64,000 bases of DNA from Ancylobacter rudongensis. GTDB lineage: Bacteria > Pseudomonadota > Alphaproteobacteria > Rhizobiales > Xanthobacteraceae. The DNA is taken from contig NZ_FMTP01000001.1 of assembly GCF_900100155.1 (NCBI RefSeq), positions 124,001 to 188,000 of the forward strand, in the 5' to 3' direction. The position numbers and the translations under genes are program-made. Positions 37,550 to 47,252 of the stretch are shown one piece after another; within the stretch, counting starts at the first letter, position 1, and the number at the start of each line of letters is the position of its first letter. A model generated the notes under the pieces. It worked only from the letters and a program-made list of their open reading frames with translations, did not search any database and was not told the DNA's origin.

Positions 37550-38344
37550 ATGCTGTCCCGTCGCTCGTTTGTCCGCCCGTTCGCGGTGGCGCTCGCCCTT
37601 GCCGGGCTTCTCGGTGGCCCCTTCGCTTCCGGCGCGGTACAGGCGCAGCCGGCGCTGACCGTCTTCGCCGCCGCCAGCCTGACCAACGCCTTCCAGGACA
37701 TCGGCAAGCTCTACAAGGCGAAGACCGGCCAGGAAGTGGCCTTCTCCTTCGCCGCCTCCTCGGCGCTGGCCAAGCAGCTGGAAGCCGGCGCGCCGGCAGC
37801 GATCTTCGCCTCGGCCGACAACAAGTGGATGGACTACACCGAGGCCAAGGACCTGACGCTGAAGGCGACCCGGGTCACGCCGATCGGCAACAGCCTCGTG
37901 CTGATCATGCCGGCGGACACGGCGACGCCGGTGACGTTCGACGCCTCCTTCGACTGGCTGGCCTTCCTCGGCACGGATGGGCGCATCGCCACCGGCCTCA
38001 CCGACAGCGTGCCGGCCGGCATCTATGCCAAGGCGGCGCTGACCAGCCTCGGCGCCTGGGACAAGGTGCAGCCCCGCATTGTCGGCGCGGAAAGCGTGCG
38101 CGCGGCGCTGGCGCTGGTGGAGCGCGGCGAGGCGCGTGCCGGCATCGTCTATTCCACCGACGCGGCAATCGCGAAGAACGTGAAGGTGGTCGCCACCTTC
38201 CCGGCCGGCAGCCACCCGCCGGTGGAATACCCGTTCGAGATCGTCAAGGGCCAGGACAACCCGGCGACGCGGGCCTTCTTCGACTTCCTGACCGGGCCGG
38301 AAGCGAAGGTGGTGTACGCCAAGTACGGCTTCGTGGTGAAGTGA
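37550..38344 (+). CDS. modA: Molybdate ABC transporter substrate-binding protein
   Basis: The 264-residue periplasmic protein captures molybdate for ModBC. It has a signal peptide (RRSFVRPFAVALALAGLLGG, ending near AVQA). The mature region has LTVFAAASLTNAFQDIGKLY, FSFAASSALAKQLEAGAPA, IFASADNKWMDY and RAGIVYSTDAAIAK, all typical of ModA. The ATG at 37550 follows CAGGGAGA; two upstream in-frame ATGs (37496, 37502) fall in the putative operator and are unlikely starts. A family C repeat separates it from modB. Confidence 0.95.
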   Translation: MLSRRSFVRPFAVALALAGLLGGPFASGAVQAQPALTVFAAASLTNAFQDIGKLYKAKTGQEVAFSFAASSALAKQLEAGAPAAIFASADNKWMDYTEAKDLTLKATRVTPIGNSLVLIMPADTATPVTFDASFDWLAFLGTDGRIATGLTDSVPAGIYAKAALTSLGAWDKVQPRIVGAESVRAALALVERGEARAGIVYSTDAAIAKNVKVVATFPAGSHPPVEYPFEIVKGQDNPATRAFFDFLTGPEAKVVYAKYGFVVK

Positions 38345-38385
38345 GGCGTCGCCTCGGAATGATGCGGTGGCAGACGGGCTGCGTG

Positions 38386-38484
38386 CTTCGAGGCCGGCCT
38401 TCCGGCCGGCACCTCAGCATGACGCCGCGTCGGGACTTGGAACCCCGTCATCCTGAGGTGCTCGCGCAGCGAGCCTCGAAGGAT
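38386..38484. repeat. Palindromic repeat, family C, between modA and modB
   Basis: CTTCGAGGCCGGCCTTCCGG with CACCTCAGCATGAC (38386-38423) and GTCATCCTGAGGTGCTCGCG with GAGCCTCGAAGGAT (38447-38484) are inverted copies, the same unit as inside cobN. A long hairpin here could set the modA to modBC expression ratio. Confidence 0.82.
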
Positions 38485-38505
38485 ATTCGATAAAGGCCCG
38501 GAAGC

Positions 38506-39195
38506 ATGCTCACCCCCGAGGAATGGACCGCCGTCGCGCTCAGCCTGCGGGTGGCATTCTGGGCGACGTTCTGGAGCCTGCCGGTGGCGGTGCTCACCGC
38601 CTTCGTGCTGGCGCGGTCGCGGTTTGCCGGAAAAAGCCTGCTCGACGGGCTGGTCTATCTGCCGCTGGTGCTGCCCAAGGTGGTGGTGGGCTATCTGCTG
38701 CTGCTCACGCTCGGCGGGCGCGGGCTGATCGGCCAGTATCTCGACGCCTGGTTCGGCATCAAGCTGATCTTCACCACGGCAGGGGCGACGGTGGCGGCGG
38801 CGGTGGTGAGCTTTCCGCTCACCGTCAACGCCATCCGCCTGGCGCTGGAGGCGGTAGACCGGGGGCTGGAGACGGCGGCACGCACGCTCGGCGCGTCACG
38901 GCTCGACGTGTTCTTCTCGGTGACGCTGCCGCTGATGCTGCCGGGCATTCTCTCCGGCGCGCTGCTTGCCATCGCCTCGGCGCTGGGCGAGTTCGGCGCC
39001 ACCATCACCTTCGTCTCCAATGTCGAGGGCCAGACCCGCACCATCCCGCTCGCCATCTACAGCGCCACCCATATGCCCGATGGCGACGCCATGGCGCTGC
39101 GGCTGACGCTGGTCTCGGTAGTGCTGGCGCTCGGCTCGCTGCTGCTGGCCAGCCTCTGCGACCGGCGTATCCGCGTGATGATCGGGCGGGCGTGA
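38506..39195 (+). CDS. modB: Molybdate ABC transporter permease
   Basis: The 229-residue inner-membrane permease has about five hydrophobic helices. The cytoplasmic EAA loop, which contacts the ATPase, is visible as ETAARTLGASRLDVFFSVTL, followed by PLMLPGILSGALLAIASALG. LVYLPLVLPKVVVGYLLLL and GEFGATITFVSNVEGQTRTI are conserved in ModB. CCGGAAGC provides the ribosome-binding site. The stop is 2 bases before the modC ATG. Confidence 0.96.
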   Translation: MLTPEEWTAVALSLRVAFWATFWSLPVAVLTAFVLARSRFAGKSLLDGLVYLPLVLPKVVVGYLLLLTLGGRGLIGQYLDAWFGIKLIFTTAGATVAAAVVSFPLTVNAIRLALEAVDRGLETAARTLGASRLDVFFSVTLPLMLPGILSGALLAIASALGEFGATITFVSNVEGQTRTIPLAIYSATHMPDGDAMALRLTLVSVVLALGSLLLASLCDRRIRVMIGRA

Positions 39196-39197
39196 TC

Positions 39198-40304
39198 ATG
39201 ATTGAGGTCGAGTTCCGCTTGGCGCGGCCCGGCGGCTTCACGCTGGAATGCGGCTTCGCCGTGCCCGCGCGCGGCGTCACCGCGCTGTTCGGCCGCTCGG
39301 GAGCGGGCAAGACCACCATCATCCAGGCGGTGGCCGGCGTGGTGCGGCCCGATGCCGGGCGCATCGTGGTGGATGGCGAGGTGTTCTTCGATTCCGCCCG
39401 CGGCATCGACGTGCCGATCGAGGCGCGGCGGGTCGGCTATGTGTTCCAGGATTCGCGGCTGTTTCCGCACCTCAAGGTCGAGGGCAATCTGCGCTATGGC
39501 GAGCGGCGCAGCCGGGCGGCGGAGCGGCGCATCGGCTTCGACGCGGTGGTGGACCTGCTCGGCATCGGCCCTCTGCTCGCCCGTCGGCCGCACACGCTGT
39601 CGGGCGGCGAGCGCCAGCGCGTCGCCATCGGCCGGGCGCTGCTGGCGCAGCCGCGCCTGCTCTTGATGGACGAGCCGCTGGCGGCGCTGGATGGCGCGCG
39701 CAAGGCGGAAATCCTGCCCTATCTGGAGCGGCTGCGCGACACGATGGGCCTGCCCATTCTCTATGTCAGCCATGCCCTCGACGAGGTGCTGCGCCTCGCC
39801 GATACGCTGGTGGCGCTGCGCGAGGGGCGGCAGGTGGCGGCCGGGCCGTTGGCGCAGGTGATGTCGCGGCCGGACATGCTGCCGGTGCTCGGGCGCTTTG
39901 ACCTCGGCACGCTGCTCGACTGCGAGGTGGTCCGGCACGATGCCGCCTATGGGCTGTCCACCCTTGCGTTCTCGGGCGGGGAACTGCGGGTGCCGCAGGT
40001 CGAGCGCGCCGTCGGCGGCAAGGTGCGGGCACGGGTGCGGGCGCGCGATGTTGCTATCGCTTTGGCCAAGCCCGAGGGCGTCTCGGTCTCCAACCTGCTG
40101 CCGGCGGTGGTGGAAGAGGTGCGGGCGCAGGAAGGCCCCTATGCCGACATCGCCCTGCGGGTCGGCGAGACCCAGCTCGCCGCCATGGTGACGCGCGAGA
40201 GCGTCGAGCGTCTGGGGCTGCGGCCCGGGCTCCCGGTCTGGGCGATGGTGAAGTCAGTGGCGGTGGAGGGAAGCCGCCCGGAATTCCTCGATGCCGGTCT
40301 CTAA
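39198..40304 (+). CDS. modC: Molybdate ABC transporter ATP-binding protein
   Basis: The 368-residue ATPase has Walker A GRSGAGKT at 32-39, GYVFQDSRLFPHLKVEGNLR with the Q-loop, the signature LSGGERQRVAIGRALL near 134, Walker B LLLMDEPLAALDG and the switch histidine in YVSHALDEVL. The last 75 or so residues form a TOBE/Mop domain (VSVSNLLPAVVEEVRAQEG, GLRPGLPVWAMVKSVAV) that can bind molybdate. The ATG at 39198 matches the family start; a GTG at 39192 is an alternative. It ends the modABC operon. Confidence 0.95.
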   Translation: MIEVEFRLARPGGFTLECGFAVPARGVTALFGRSGAGKTTIIQAVAGVVRPDAGRIVVDGEVFFDSARGIDVPIEARRVGYVFQDSRLFPHLKVEGNLRYGERRSRAAERRIGFDAVVDLLGIGPLLARRPHTLSGGERQRVAIGRALLAQPRLLLMDEPLAALDGARKAEILPYLERLRDTMGLPILYVSHALDEVLRLADTLVALREGRQVAAGPLAQVMSRPDMLPVLGRFDLGTLLDCEVVRHDAAYGLSTLAFSGGELRVPQVERAVGGKVRARVRARDVAIALAKPEGVSVSNLLPAVVEEVRAQEGPYADIALRVGETQLAAMVTRESVERLGLRPGLPVWAMVKSVAVEGSRPEFLDAGL

Positions 40305-40390
40305 CCACTCATCTGGCGCAATGTCCCGTCGCGAAAGTGCGGCAACTTTCTTCTTTACGCGAACCGGAATCCACGCCGCTCGAAAATGCT

Positions 40391-40585
40391 CTACGGCGCC
40401 TCAATGATCGGCGCCACGCCCGGCCCGACCGCCTGCTCATCGCGGACGAAGCCGATCGCGGCGAGCACGACCAGCGCCAGCACCAGCGCCACCAGAATCA
40501 GCCGCACCGGCGTCGAGCGCCGCCCGACCACGCCGATGGCGATCAGCAGCAGAAGAATGAGGATGACGAGGATGATGGTCTGCAT
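40391..40585 (-). CDS. Small two-helix membrane protein, unknown function
   Basis: The 64-residue product is almost entirely two hydrophobic helices: TIILVILILLLLIAIGVVG and VRLILVALVLALVVLAAIGF, joined by GRRSTP. A short acidic tail (RDEQAVGPGVAPIIEAP) follows. I do not recognise the family. It lies alone between modC and a glycosyltransferase. The next 209 bases to 40794 contain no feature I can support. Confidence 0.6.
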   Translation of the reverse strand: MQTIILVILILLLLIAIGVVGRRSTPVRLILVALVLALVVLAAIGFVRDEQAVGPGVAPIIEAP

Positions 40586-40794
40586 GGGGCCCCTTGATAC
40601 GGTGGCGGAAATCGCCGTGACAGAGTGATCCGATCCACAGGGCGGGGCAACCCCGGCTGTCCGGTGCCGCCGCGCGCGGCAGGCTGACCCTTTTCAACCC
40701 CTGGCCGTGCTGCGGCGCCCTGCACGTCGTTGCCCGGCCTGTCCGATGGTGCCAGACTTGGTCGGGCCGCCGGCATTGCTTCTGGATTTGATTG

Positions 40795-41802
40795 ATGACT
40801 CCGCGAATTTCCATCGTCATGGCCACGTATAATGGCGCGACGTTTCTGGAAGAGCAGCTTTGCAGCCTTGAGCGGCAGAGCCTGGCGCCCTTCGAGCTTG
40901 TCATCAGCGACGACGATTCGTCCGACGGCACGGACGAGATTCTCGCGCGTTTCGCCAGTCGGGCGGCGTTTCCCGTCCGCATCAGCAAGAACAGGCCGGG
41001 CCTGGGCTTCCGCGACAATTTCCTGCGTGCGGCGGAGCGGGCGAGCGGGGACTGGATCGCCTTCTGCGACCAGGACGATGTCTGGCGCGCGGACAAGCTC
41101 GCCCGCTGCGCGGAGCATATGGCGCAGCCGGAGGTGACGCAGATTGCCCATCAGGCCCGTCTCATTGGGCAGGATGGGGCCTTTCTCGGCCTGTTCGACC
41201 AGGGCATCGTCTCGTCGGGCCTGCGGCCGCCGCTCTTCTACGATGTCTGGGGCACCTTTTGGGGGTTCTCGCTGGTGGTGCGGCGCACGGTGCTGGGCGT
41301 GGCGCCGGCCGATCGGCGCTTCGTCGACTATATCGACCCGCGCTTTCCTATCGCGCATGATCGCTGGGCGTTCTTTCTTGCCCAGACGCTGGGCCATACC
41401 GTCGAGCTCGCCGAGCCGCTCGTCGACTACCGCCAGCATGCGGCAAACCTGTTCGGTGCGGGGCGGGGCCGGCCGCCGGCGCCGGCCGAGACGCGACAGG
41501 CCGTGATCGCGAAGCATGCGGGCTATATCGCCGCCACGCGGCGCATGGTCGAGATCGTCCAGGGCCTGCCGCGATCGGCCGAGGCGGCGTTTCCCGCCTT
41601 CAACCGGCAGCGGGCGGAGGCGGTGTATCGCCATGCGCTGCGCCAGGTGGAGGCGAGAGGCCGGATCTATGACGGCCCGGCGATGGCATCCGCCGCGCGG
41701 TGCCTTCGCGCGCTGATCTCCGGCCACTATCGGAACGCGCAGAACGATACCACCCGCTGGCGGTCTTTCGCCAAGGACATGGCCTTGAGCTTGCGGCCCT
41801 GA
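40795..41802 (+). CDS. Family 2 glycosyltransferase
   Basis: The 335-residue cytoplasmic enzyme has a GT-A fold: ISIVMATYNGATFLEEQLCS at the N-terminus, ELVISDDDSSDGTDEIL, and a DxD-type metal site in WIAFCDQDDVWRADKL near residue 85-95. The C-terminal part resembles rhamnosyltransferase-type members that work on surface polysaccharides, but acceptor and sugar are unknown. The ATG at 40795 is preceded directly by an in-frame TTG (40792). No other polysaccharide genes are nearby. The last codons and following bases contain a direct repeat GAGCTT(G/A)CGGCCCT. Confidence 0.85.
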   Translation: MTPRISIVMATYNGATFLEEQLCSLERQSLAPFELVISDDDSSDGTDEILARFASRAAFPVRISKNRPGLGFRDNFLRAAERASGDWIAFCDQDDVWRADKLARCAEHMAQPEVTQIAHQARLIGQDGAFLGLFDQGIVSSGLRPPLFYDVWGTFWGFSLVVRRTVLGVAPADRRFVDYIDPRFPIAHDRWAFFLAQTLGHTVELAEPLVDYRQHAANLFGAGRGRPPAPAETRQAVIAKHAGYIAATRRMVEIVQGLPRSAEAAFPAFNRQRAEAVYRHALRQVEARGRIYDGPAMASAARCLRALISGHYRNAQNDTTRWRSFAKDMALSLRP

Positions 41803-41845
41803 GCTTACGGCCCTGAGAGGGGCTGTCGACCGGCCCGCCGCGCCC

Positions 41846-42271
41846 TCAGCCCGGTTCGGCCGCCGCCTCCAGCGGCGCCAGCGCGGCGCGCAGCTCGTCG
41901 ACGGCGGCGCGGCTGGCGGCGGTGCTGCTGCGCTCGACGTCGCGATAAAGCGCGATCAGCCTTTCGCCGAACGGGGTGAGGTCGGTGCCGTGGCCGCGCC
42001 GGCCGGGATGGGTTTCCACCACCGGCTGGCGGAAGCAGCGTCCGATCTCGTCCACCAGCAGCCAGGCGCGGCGATAGCTCATGCCGAGCCGGCGCGCGGC
42101 CGAGAGGATGGAGCGCTCGGTGCGGATGGTCTCCAGAAGCTCGATCATCCCCGGCCCGAGGTGGCGGCCATCGCCGAAATAGACGCGGATGAACAGCCCG
42201 TCGCGCGGGCGGGGCGTGGTGTCCCCGTCCGTCTTGTCTGCGGTCGAGTCCGTCTGCGTGTGCCGTGCCAT
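41846..42271 (-). CDS. modE: ModE-family molybdate-responsive transcriptional regulator (DNA-binding domain only)
   Basis: The 141-residue protein has one winged-helix domain of the ModE/LysR-like type: VYFGDGRHLGPGMIELLETI and SILSAARRLGMSYRRAWLLV form the helix-turn-helix, then VVETHPGRRGHGTDLTPFGE forms the wing. The C-terminal molybdate-binding TOBE domains of the classical E. coli protein are absent, as in many alphaproteobacterial short forms. The ATG at 42271 has AAGAGG upstream; the longer frame begins with TTG at 42295. It probably regulates modABC through the site at 37495-37522. How it senses molybdate without a TOBE domain is unclear. Confidence 0.87.
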   Translation of the reverse strand: MARHTQTDSTADKTDGDTTPRPRDGLFIRVYFGDGRHLGPGMIELLETIRTERSILSAARRLGMSYRRAWLLVDEIGRCFRQPVVETHPGRRGHGTDLTPFGERLIALYRDVERSSTAASRAAVDELRAALAPLEAAAEPG

Positions 42272-42342
42272 GCGCGCCTCTTGCCCCACACGCAATGTTA
42301 AGGGAAGAGGCGCGCGGCTGGAACCCGCTCAGGCTACGCGCC

Positions 42343-43710
42343 TCAGGCGGTGCGCAGCTTCGGGCGGCGACGGGCGAAGGCAAGGTCCAGCAGCACCATC
42401 ACCACCAGCGAGGCCCCGACCAGCGGGAAGATCACCCCGACCACCGCCATGATGGCGATCAGGCCCCACATCACCCCCGCGCTGGTGGGGGCGGGCGGAA
42501 CGCCGAGCGAGCCAGCCGGACGGCGCTTCCACCACATCACCCCGGCGGAGACCGCCATCAGGATGATGGCGAGGCACACCACCAGCAGGAACAGCTGGTT
42601 GGCCAGCCCGAATTCCTGGCCCATGTGGAAGTTGATGCCCCATTCCATCGCCTTCGCCGCCGGGCCGTAATCGGCATAGGAGAAGTCGATCAGCGGCGTG
42701 CCGGTGTACTGGTCGAGATGGACGACGCGCTGCTTGGACAGGTCGTCGGGATAGACGGTGGCGGAATAGACGCCGGTCGGCCCGCCCGGCAGGCTGAGCG
42801 TATAGCCGGGTGACACGCCGAGCTTGTCGACGATACCCGCCGCCTTGTCGACGCCGATGGGCGTGCCGGCGGCCGGGGTCGATTCCGGCATCTTCGCCTG
42901 TTCAAGCGACCAGGTCGTCGGGCCGTTGGCGTGGGCGAGGTGCTCGTCCGACATCGGCACGTTCACATAGAGGCCTGCGGGGTAGCCGTAATTGGAGCTG
43001 TTGGCCCACTCATTGACCTTGTTGCCCCACACCAGCGACCACGGCATGCCCGACAGCGACATGAAGGCGATGACGACGCCGGCAAAGGCGCCGGTGACGG
43101 CGTGCAGGTCACGCCAGAAGACGCGCTTGCGCGGGGTGCCGCGCACGCTCACCACGCCGCCCATCTGCTTGCGCGGCCACCAGAGATAGAAGCCGGTGGC
43201 GACCAGCAGGATCGACCAGCCGCCGACGATCTCGATGATGCCATTGGTGATGGTGCCGAACTCCGCCAGGCTGTGCACCCGGCGCATCCACCACATGATC
43301 GTCCCGCGATCCGGCAGTTCGCCCAGCACCCGGGAATCATAGGGGTCGACATAGACCGAGCGGCGCGCGCCCTCCGCGGTCTTGATCACCACCTCGGCCG
43401 AGGCGGTGGCATCGACCGGGGAGATGATCTTCAGCGCCGTGCCGGGGCGGGATGCGAGCGCGGCGCCGATCCAGGCGCTGGGCGCCTCGGCCGGGGTGGC
43501 GCGGGCATCGACCACTTTCAGCTGGTGGTGCCAGGCATTGTCGATCTCCTCGCGGAAGAGATAGAGCCCGCCCGTCACCGAGAGCAGGATGAGGAACGGC
43601 AGTACCAGCAGGCCGGCATAGAAATGCCAGCGCCAGACGGCGCGGTAGAGATTGGCCGAGCGCTCTTCGGCGTCGCGGCCCGGAATGTCGGACACAATTG
43701 TGGTGCTCAT
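42343..43710 (-). CDS. PepSY-associated transmembrane protein (PiuB-like)
   Basis: The 455-residue membrane protein has an N-terminal helix RWHFYAGLLVLPFLILLSVT with the GGLYLFREEID motif, a periplasmic PepSY domain, a second pair of helices (SILLVATGFYLWWPRK, GAFAGVVIAFMSLSGMPWSL), another PepSY-like region (KAAGIVDKLGVSPGY), then C-terminal helices (LFLLVVCLAIILMAVSAGVM). Histidines in WHFYAG, DLHAVTG and NFHMGQEFG could ligate haem. Members are linked to siderophore-iron reduction or copper and iron uptake. It follows the PCuAC and DUF2946 genes on the same strand, a common metal-handling set, and precedes modE. Confidence 0.87.
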   Translation of the reverse strand: MSTTIVSDIPGRDAEERSANLYRAVWRWHFYAGLLVLPFLILLSVTGGLYLFREEIDNAWHHQLKVVDARATPAEAPSAWIGAALASRPGTALKIISPVDATASAEVVIKTAEGARRSVYVDPYDSRVLGELPDRGTIMWWMRRVHSLAEFGTITNGIIEIVGGWSILLVATGFYLWWPRKQMGGVVSVRGTPRKRVFWRDLHAVTGAFAGVVIAFMSLSGMPWSLVWGNKVNEWANSSNYGYPAGLYVNVPMSDEHLAHANGPTTWSLEQAKMPESTPAAGTPIGVDKAAGIVDKLGVSPGYTLSLPGGPTGVYSATVYPDDLSKQRVVHLDQYTGTPLIDFSYADYGPAAKAMEWGINFHMGQEFGLANQLFLLVVCLAIILMAVSAGVMWWKRRPAGSLGVPPAPTSAGVMWGLIAIMAVVGVIFPLVGASLVVMVLLDLAFARRRPKLRTA

Positions 43711-43814
43711 CGGAGAGAGTTCCGGAAAATGAGGGCGACAGCACGCGCCGAGCCCCGGCCGTCATGCGGGACGGCCGGCCTCAAGGCGCGCGGCGGGCGA
43801 ACCGTCGATGGGGA

Positions 43815-44378
43815 TCAGTTGGCGGGAGCGCTGTGGTCGTGGCTGCTGTGACCGGAGGCTTCCGAGCCCTTCGGTCCGCCCATGCCCTCGATCTTGAAGG
43901 AGACGTCGATCTTGCCGGCCTTGGCGAAGGTGAGCGTGCCCTTGAAGCTCTCGCCTTCCTTCAGCGGTTGCTTGAGGTCCATCAGCATCAGGTGGAAGCC
44001 GCCCGGAGCCAGCTTGGCCTCGCCATCGGCGGGGATCTCCAGCCCGTCGGGCAGCATCCGCATGGTCATGACGCCGTCCTTGACCGACATCTCGTGGATC
44101 TCGACATGGCCGGCGACCTCGGCGGTGACGGAGACGAGGCGGTCGGCCTCCTTGCCCTCGTTCTCGATCGTCATGTAGCCGCCGCCGACCTTGGCGCCGG
44201 CCGGCGTCATGCGCGCCCAGGGGTGCTCGATCTCAAGCTTGCCGATCTTGTACTCATGGGCGAAGGCCGGCTGCATGGCGAGCAGGCCAAGAGCGGCGGC
44301 AAGGATGGCGAAGCCGACGCGGTCTTCGGTGTGGCGAAGGGCGCGGCGCAGGATGGTGCGGAGCGTGGGGTAAAGCAT
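43815..44378 (-). CDS. PCuAC-type periplasmic copper chaperone
   Basis: The 187-residue protein has an N-terminal signal region (VGFAILAAALGLLAMQPAFA, then HEYKIG) and a PCuAC domain with the Cu(I)-binding His/Met set: HPWARMTPAG, VEIHEMSVKDGVMTMRML and GGFHLMLMDL. A C-terminal GHSSHDHSAPAN tail adds His ligands. The family delivers copper to the CuA site of cytochrome oxidase. The gene lies between DUF2946 and PepSY genes and probably belongs to a copper-responsive operon. The first ATG (44378) leaves a somewhat long Arg-rich n-region; internal starts are possible. Confidence 0.9.
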   Translation of the reverse strand: MLYPTLRTILRRALRHTEDRVGFAILAAALGLLAMQPAFAHEYKIGKLEIEHPWARMTPAGAKVGGGYMTIENEGKEADRLVSVTAEVAGHVEIHEMSVKDGVMTMRMLPDGLEIPADGEAKLAPGGFHLMLMDLKQPLKEGESFKGTLTFAKAGKIDVSFKIEGMGGPKGSEASGHSSHDHSAPAN

Positions 44379-44463
44379 GGGTGGTCTCCCTCAAGGCCGG
44401 CGCGGCGCGGATGCGGGCCTGCGGCCGGTGTTTCGACTGACATTCTGCGGAAGGCGGCAGGCG

Positions 44464-44859
44464 TCAGGCGCGGGGAGGGGCCCTGATATGGCCGGGCGAG
44501 CGCTCGGGCGCGCGGGCGAGGCGGGCCGCGCGCGGCGGCAGAAGGCGGGCTTCAAGAGGGCCTGCCGGCAGGACGACAGCCGCCGCCACGGGTGGCGGCA
44601 GCGCGGCGGCCGGGGCGGCCTGGCAGCCGGTGAGGCAGCAGTCCGGCGTATGGCGCGCCGGCTCGCCCGGAGCGGCGGGGTCGCCATGGCTGGTAAGACA
44701 GAGCGTCTGGCCGAAGGCGTCGACGGTGAAGCTGCCGGCCGCATGGGCGCCGCTGGCCAGCCCGCCGAAAAGGGCCTGCAGCACCAGCACATAGGCGACC
44801 GCAAACACCAGCGCCAGCCGGCGCAGAGGGGCGCCGGACGCGTGTGTTTCCTTGGTCAT
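44464..44859 (-). CDS. DUF2946-family protein
   Basis: The product is about 131 residues with one hydrophobic segment ([19 protein letters not shown]), then a periplasmic part with [10 protein letters not shown] and [11 protein letters not shown], whose Cys/His residues suggest metal binding. This matches DUF2946 proteins, which co-occur with PCuAC and PepSY genes. The start is uncertain: ATG at 44859 gives a compact form, and an ATG at 44901 or GTG at 44934 would add 14 or 25 residues. None has a strong ribosome-binding site. Confidence 0.7.
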   Translation of the reverse strand: MTKETHASGAPLRRLALVFAVAYVLVLQALFGGLASGAHAAGSFTVDAFGQTLCLTSHGDPAAPGEPARHTPDCCLTGCQAAPAAALPPPVAAAVVLPAGPLEARLLPPRAARLARAPERSPGHIRAPPRA

Positions 44860-44971
44860 CGCAGTGGTGGCGGACAAAGCATGCTCCCTCGCCTGCGTCA
44901 TATCACAGCCGGGGAGGGGCCGGAACAGCGGCACGCCGCCGCTGCCCGGCCTGTGGTTTCATGCCGCGCGA

Positions 44972-45790
44972 TCAGTCGGTGGCGGCACCCGGGCCGGCCA
45001 GTGCGCCGGGCGGGCTCTTGCCGAGGATGATCATGCCGAGCACCTCGTCCTTGGTGACATCGGAGGTGCGGGCGGTGCCGACCAGCTTGCCGTTCTTCAT
45101 CACGCTCACCCGGTCGGCGAGGTCGAACACGTCGTGAATGTCGTGGCTGATGAGGAAGATGGCGATGCCCTCGGCCTTGAGCTGCTTGATCAGCTCGGCC
45201 ACCTGCGCCGTCTCCTGCGGGCCGAGCGCGGCGGTGGGCTCGTCCATGATCAGGATCTTGGCGTTGAAGTGGATGGCGCGGGCGATCGCCACCGACTGGC
45301 GCTGGCCGCCGGAGAGGCCGCGCACCGGCTCCTTGAACTTGCGGAAGTTCGGGTTGAGCCGGCCCATCACCTCGCGCGTCGCCGCTTCCATCGCCACGTC
45401 GTCGAGCGTGCCCCACGGGGTCATCAGCTCGCGGCCGAGGAACAGATTGGCGGCGGCGTCGACATTGTCGGCCAGCGCCAGGGTTTGATAGATCGTCTCG
45501 ATACCGTAGCGCTTGGCGTCGCGCGGGTTGGCGATGTCGGCCTTCTCGCCCTTGATGCGGATCTCGCCTGCATCCGGCCGGTAGGCGCCGGCGAGGATCT
45601 TGATCAGCGTCGACTTACCAGCGCCATTATGGCCGAGCAGGCCGACCACCTCGCCGGGATAAAGATCGACCGAGACGTCGTCGACGGCGCGGATGCCGCC
45701 GAAGGAGATGCAGATATCGCGCATCTCCACCATCGGCGTGCCGCTGACACGGGAGGCGCCGGGGGCGAGGGGGGATGTGGCGGCGTTCAT
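44972..45790 (-). CDS. xylG: Xylose ABC transporter ATP-binding protein (single domain)
   Basis: The 272-residue protein carries one ABC domain: Walker A GHNGAGKS at 53-60, signature [18 protein letters not shown], Walker [13 protein letters not shown] and switch histidine [13 protein letters not shown]. Classical XylG/RbsA proteins are about 500 residues with two ABC domains. This is the half-size, FrcA-like form known in Rhizobiales, which should act as a homodimer. It follows xylF and xylH on the same strand, 11 bases after xylH. Xylose specificity is inferred from XylF and the neighbouring xylBA genes. Confidence 0.9.
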   Translation of the reverse strand: MNAATSPLAPGASRVSGTPMVEMRDICISFGGIRAVDDVSVDLYPGEVVGLLGHNGAGKSTLIKILAGAYRPDAGEIRIKGEKADIANPRDAKRYGIETIYQTLALADNVDAAANLFLGRELMTPWGTLDDVAMEAATREVMGRLNPNFRKFKEPVRGLSGGQRQSVAIARAIHFNAKILIMDEPTAALGPQETAQVAELIKQLKAEGIAIFLISHDIHDVFDLADRVSVMKNGKLVGTARTSDVTKDEVLGMIILGKSPPGALAGPGAATD

Positions 45791-45801
45791 GGGCGCGCTC
45801 C

Positions 45802-47148
<1,347 letters not shown>

Positions 47149-47252
47149 GAGCGTCCTCTCCCCGCCGCGCGCGTGACTGGGCGCGGTGTCGCGTGGGCAG
47201 GCGGCGGGGTTTCCCCCGCCGCGCAATGGCTACCGCGTCTGTCGCAGGCCGA

